From Branchiostoma floridae (taxonomy: Eukaryota > Chordata > Leptocardii > Amphioxiformes > Branchiostomatidae), in NCBI RefSeq assembly GCF_000003815.2, contig NC_049988.1:22032543-22096542 (forward strand): a DNA stretch of 64,000 nt, read 5' to 3'. Made by a program: the position numbers and the translations under genes. The notes below the pieces were generated by a model, which saw nothing but the letters and a program-made list of their open reading frames with translations, was not told the origin of the DNA and did not search any database. Shown in pieces: positions 63,991 to 64,000 of this stretch (positions within the stretch are counted from its first letter, which is position 1; every line of letters starts with the position of its first letter).

Positions 63991-64000
63991 TCAACATCAC

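Overview
The window looks like a nuclear scaffold from an invertebrate chordate, most likely an amphioxus (Branchiostoma). This is inference. It rests on intron-rich animal genes with GT-AG junctions, two genes matching vertebrate families (PTTG1IP and RBMS), a dense load of short DNA transposons, a tRNA-derived SINE, and minisatellites sitting on exon-intron junctions, which I recall (unverified) being reported for an amphioxus gene. There is one 100-N assembly gap. Nothing prokaryotic or viral was seen.

Layout. (1) 412-2683, minus strand: the 5' part of a PTTG1IP-like gene (signal peptide, Cys-rich PSI-like ectodomain, one membrane helix); its cytoplasmic tail lies outside the window. (2) About 5.0-5.3 kb: a GC-rich putative promoter with a leader exon repeated five times, possibly belonging to the next gene. 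(3) 11,888-16,703, plus strand: a single-pass leucine-rich-repeat receptor (signal peptide, LRRNT, about 12 LRRs, LRRCT, helix, short tail) with a degenerate array of its last exon in the 3' flank. (4) 26,115-46,854, minus strand: an RBMS-family two-RRM RNA-binding protein with 12 exons per transcript, 362 codons in the window, 5' end upstream of the window's coding part. RRM1 contains two tandem, nearly identical 59-bp exons separated by a 59-bp intron, which can only be used one at a time. (5) The rest is introns and intergenic DNA full of mobile elements and minisatellites.

The strongest pattern is that exon after exon of two unrelated genes is flanked by degenerate tandem copies of its own boundary, each copy carrying the splice donor or acceptor plus 20-100 nt of exon. 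It appears beside at least 13 exon ends. A second clear story is the transposons, many with readable target-site duplications: two about 1.85-kb hAT-like elements inserted in one 56-bp satellite that itself grew from a LINE tail; a piggyBac-type element flanked by TTAA that keeps a tiny spliced acidic reading frame; a MITE with 5-bp duplications and a foldback element with 10-11-bp duplications, both supported by empty paralogous sites inside the window; and a MITE nested in another MITE.
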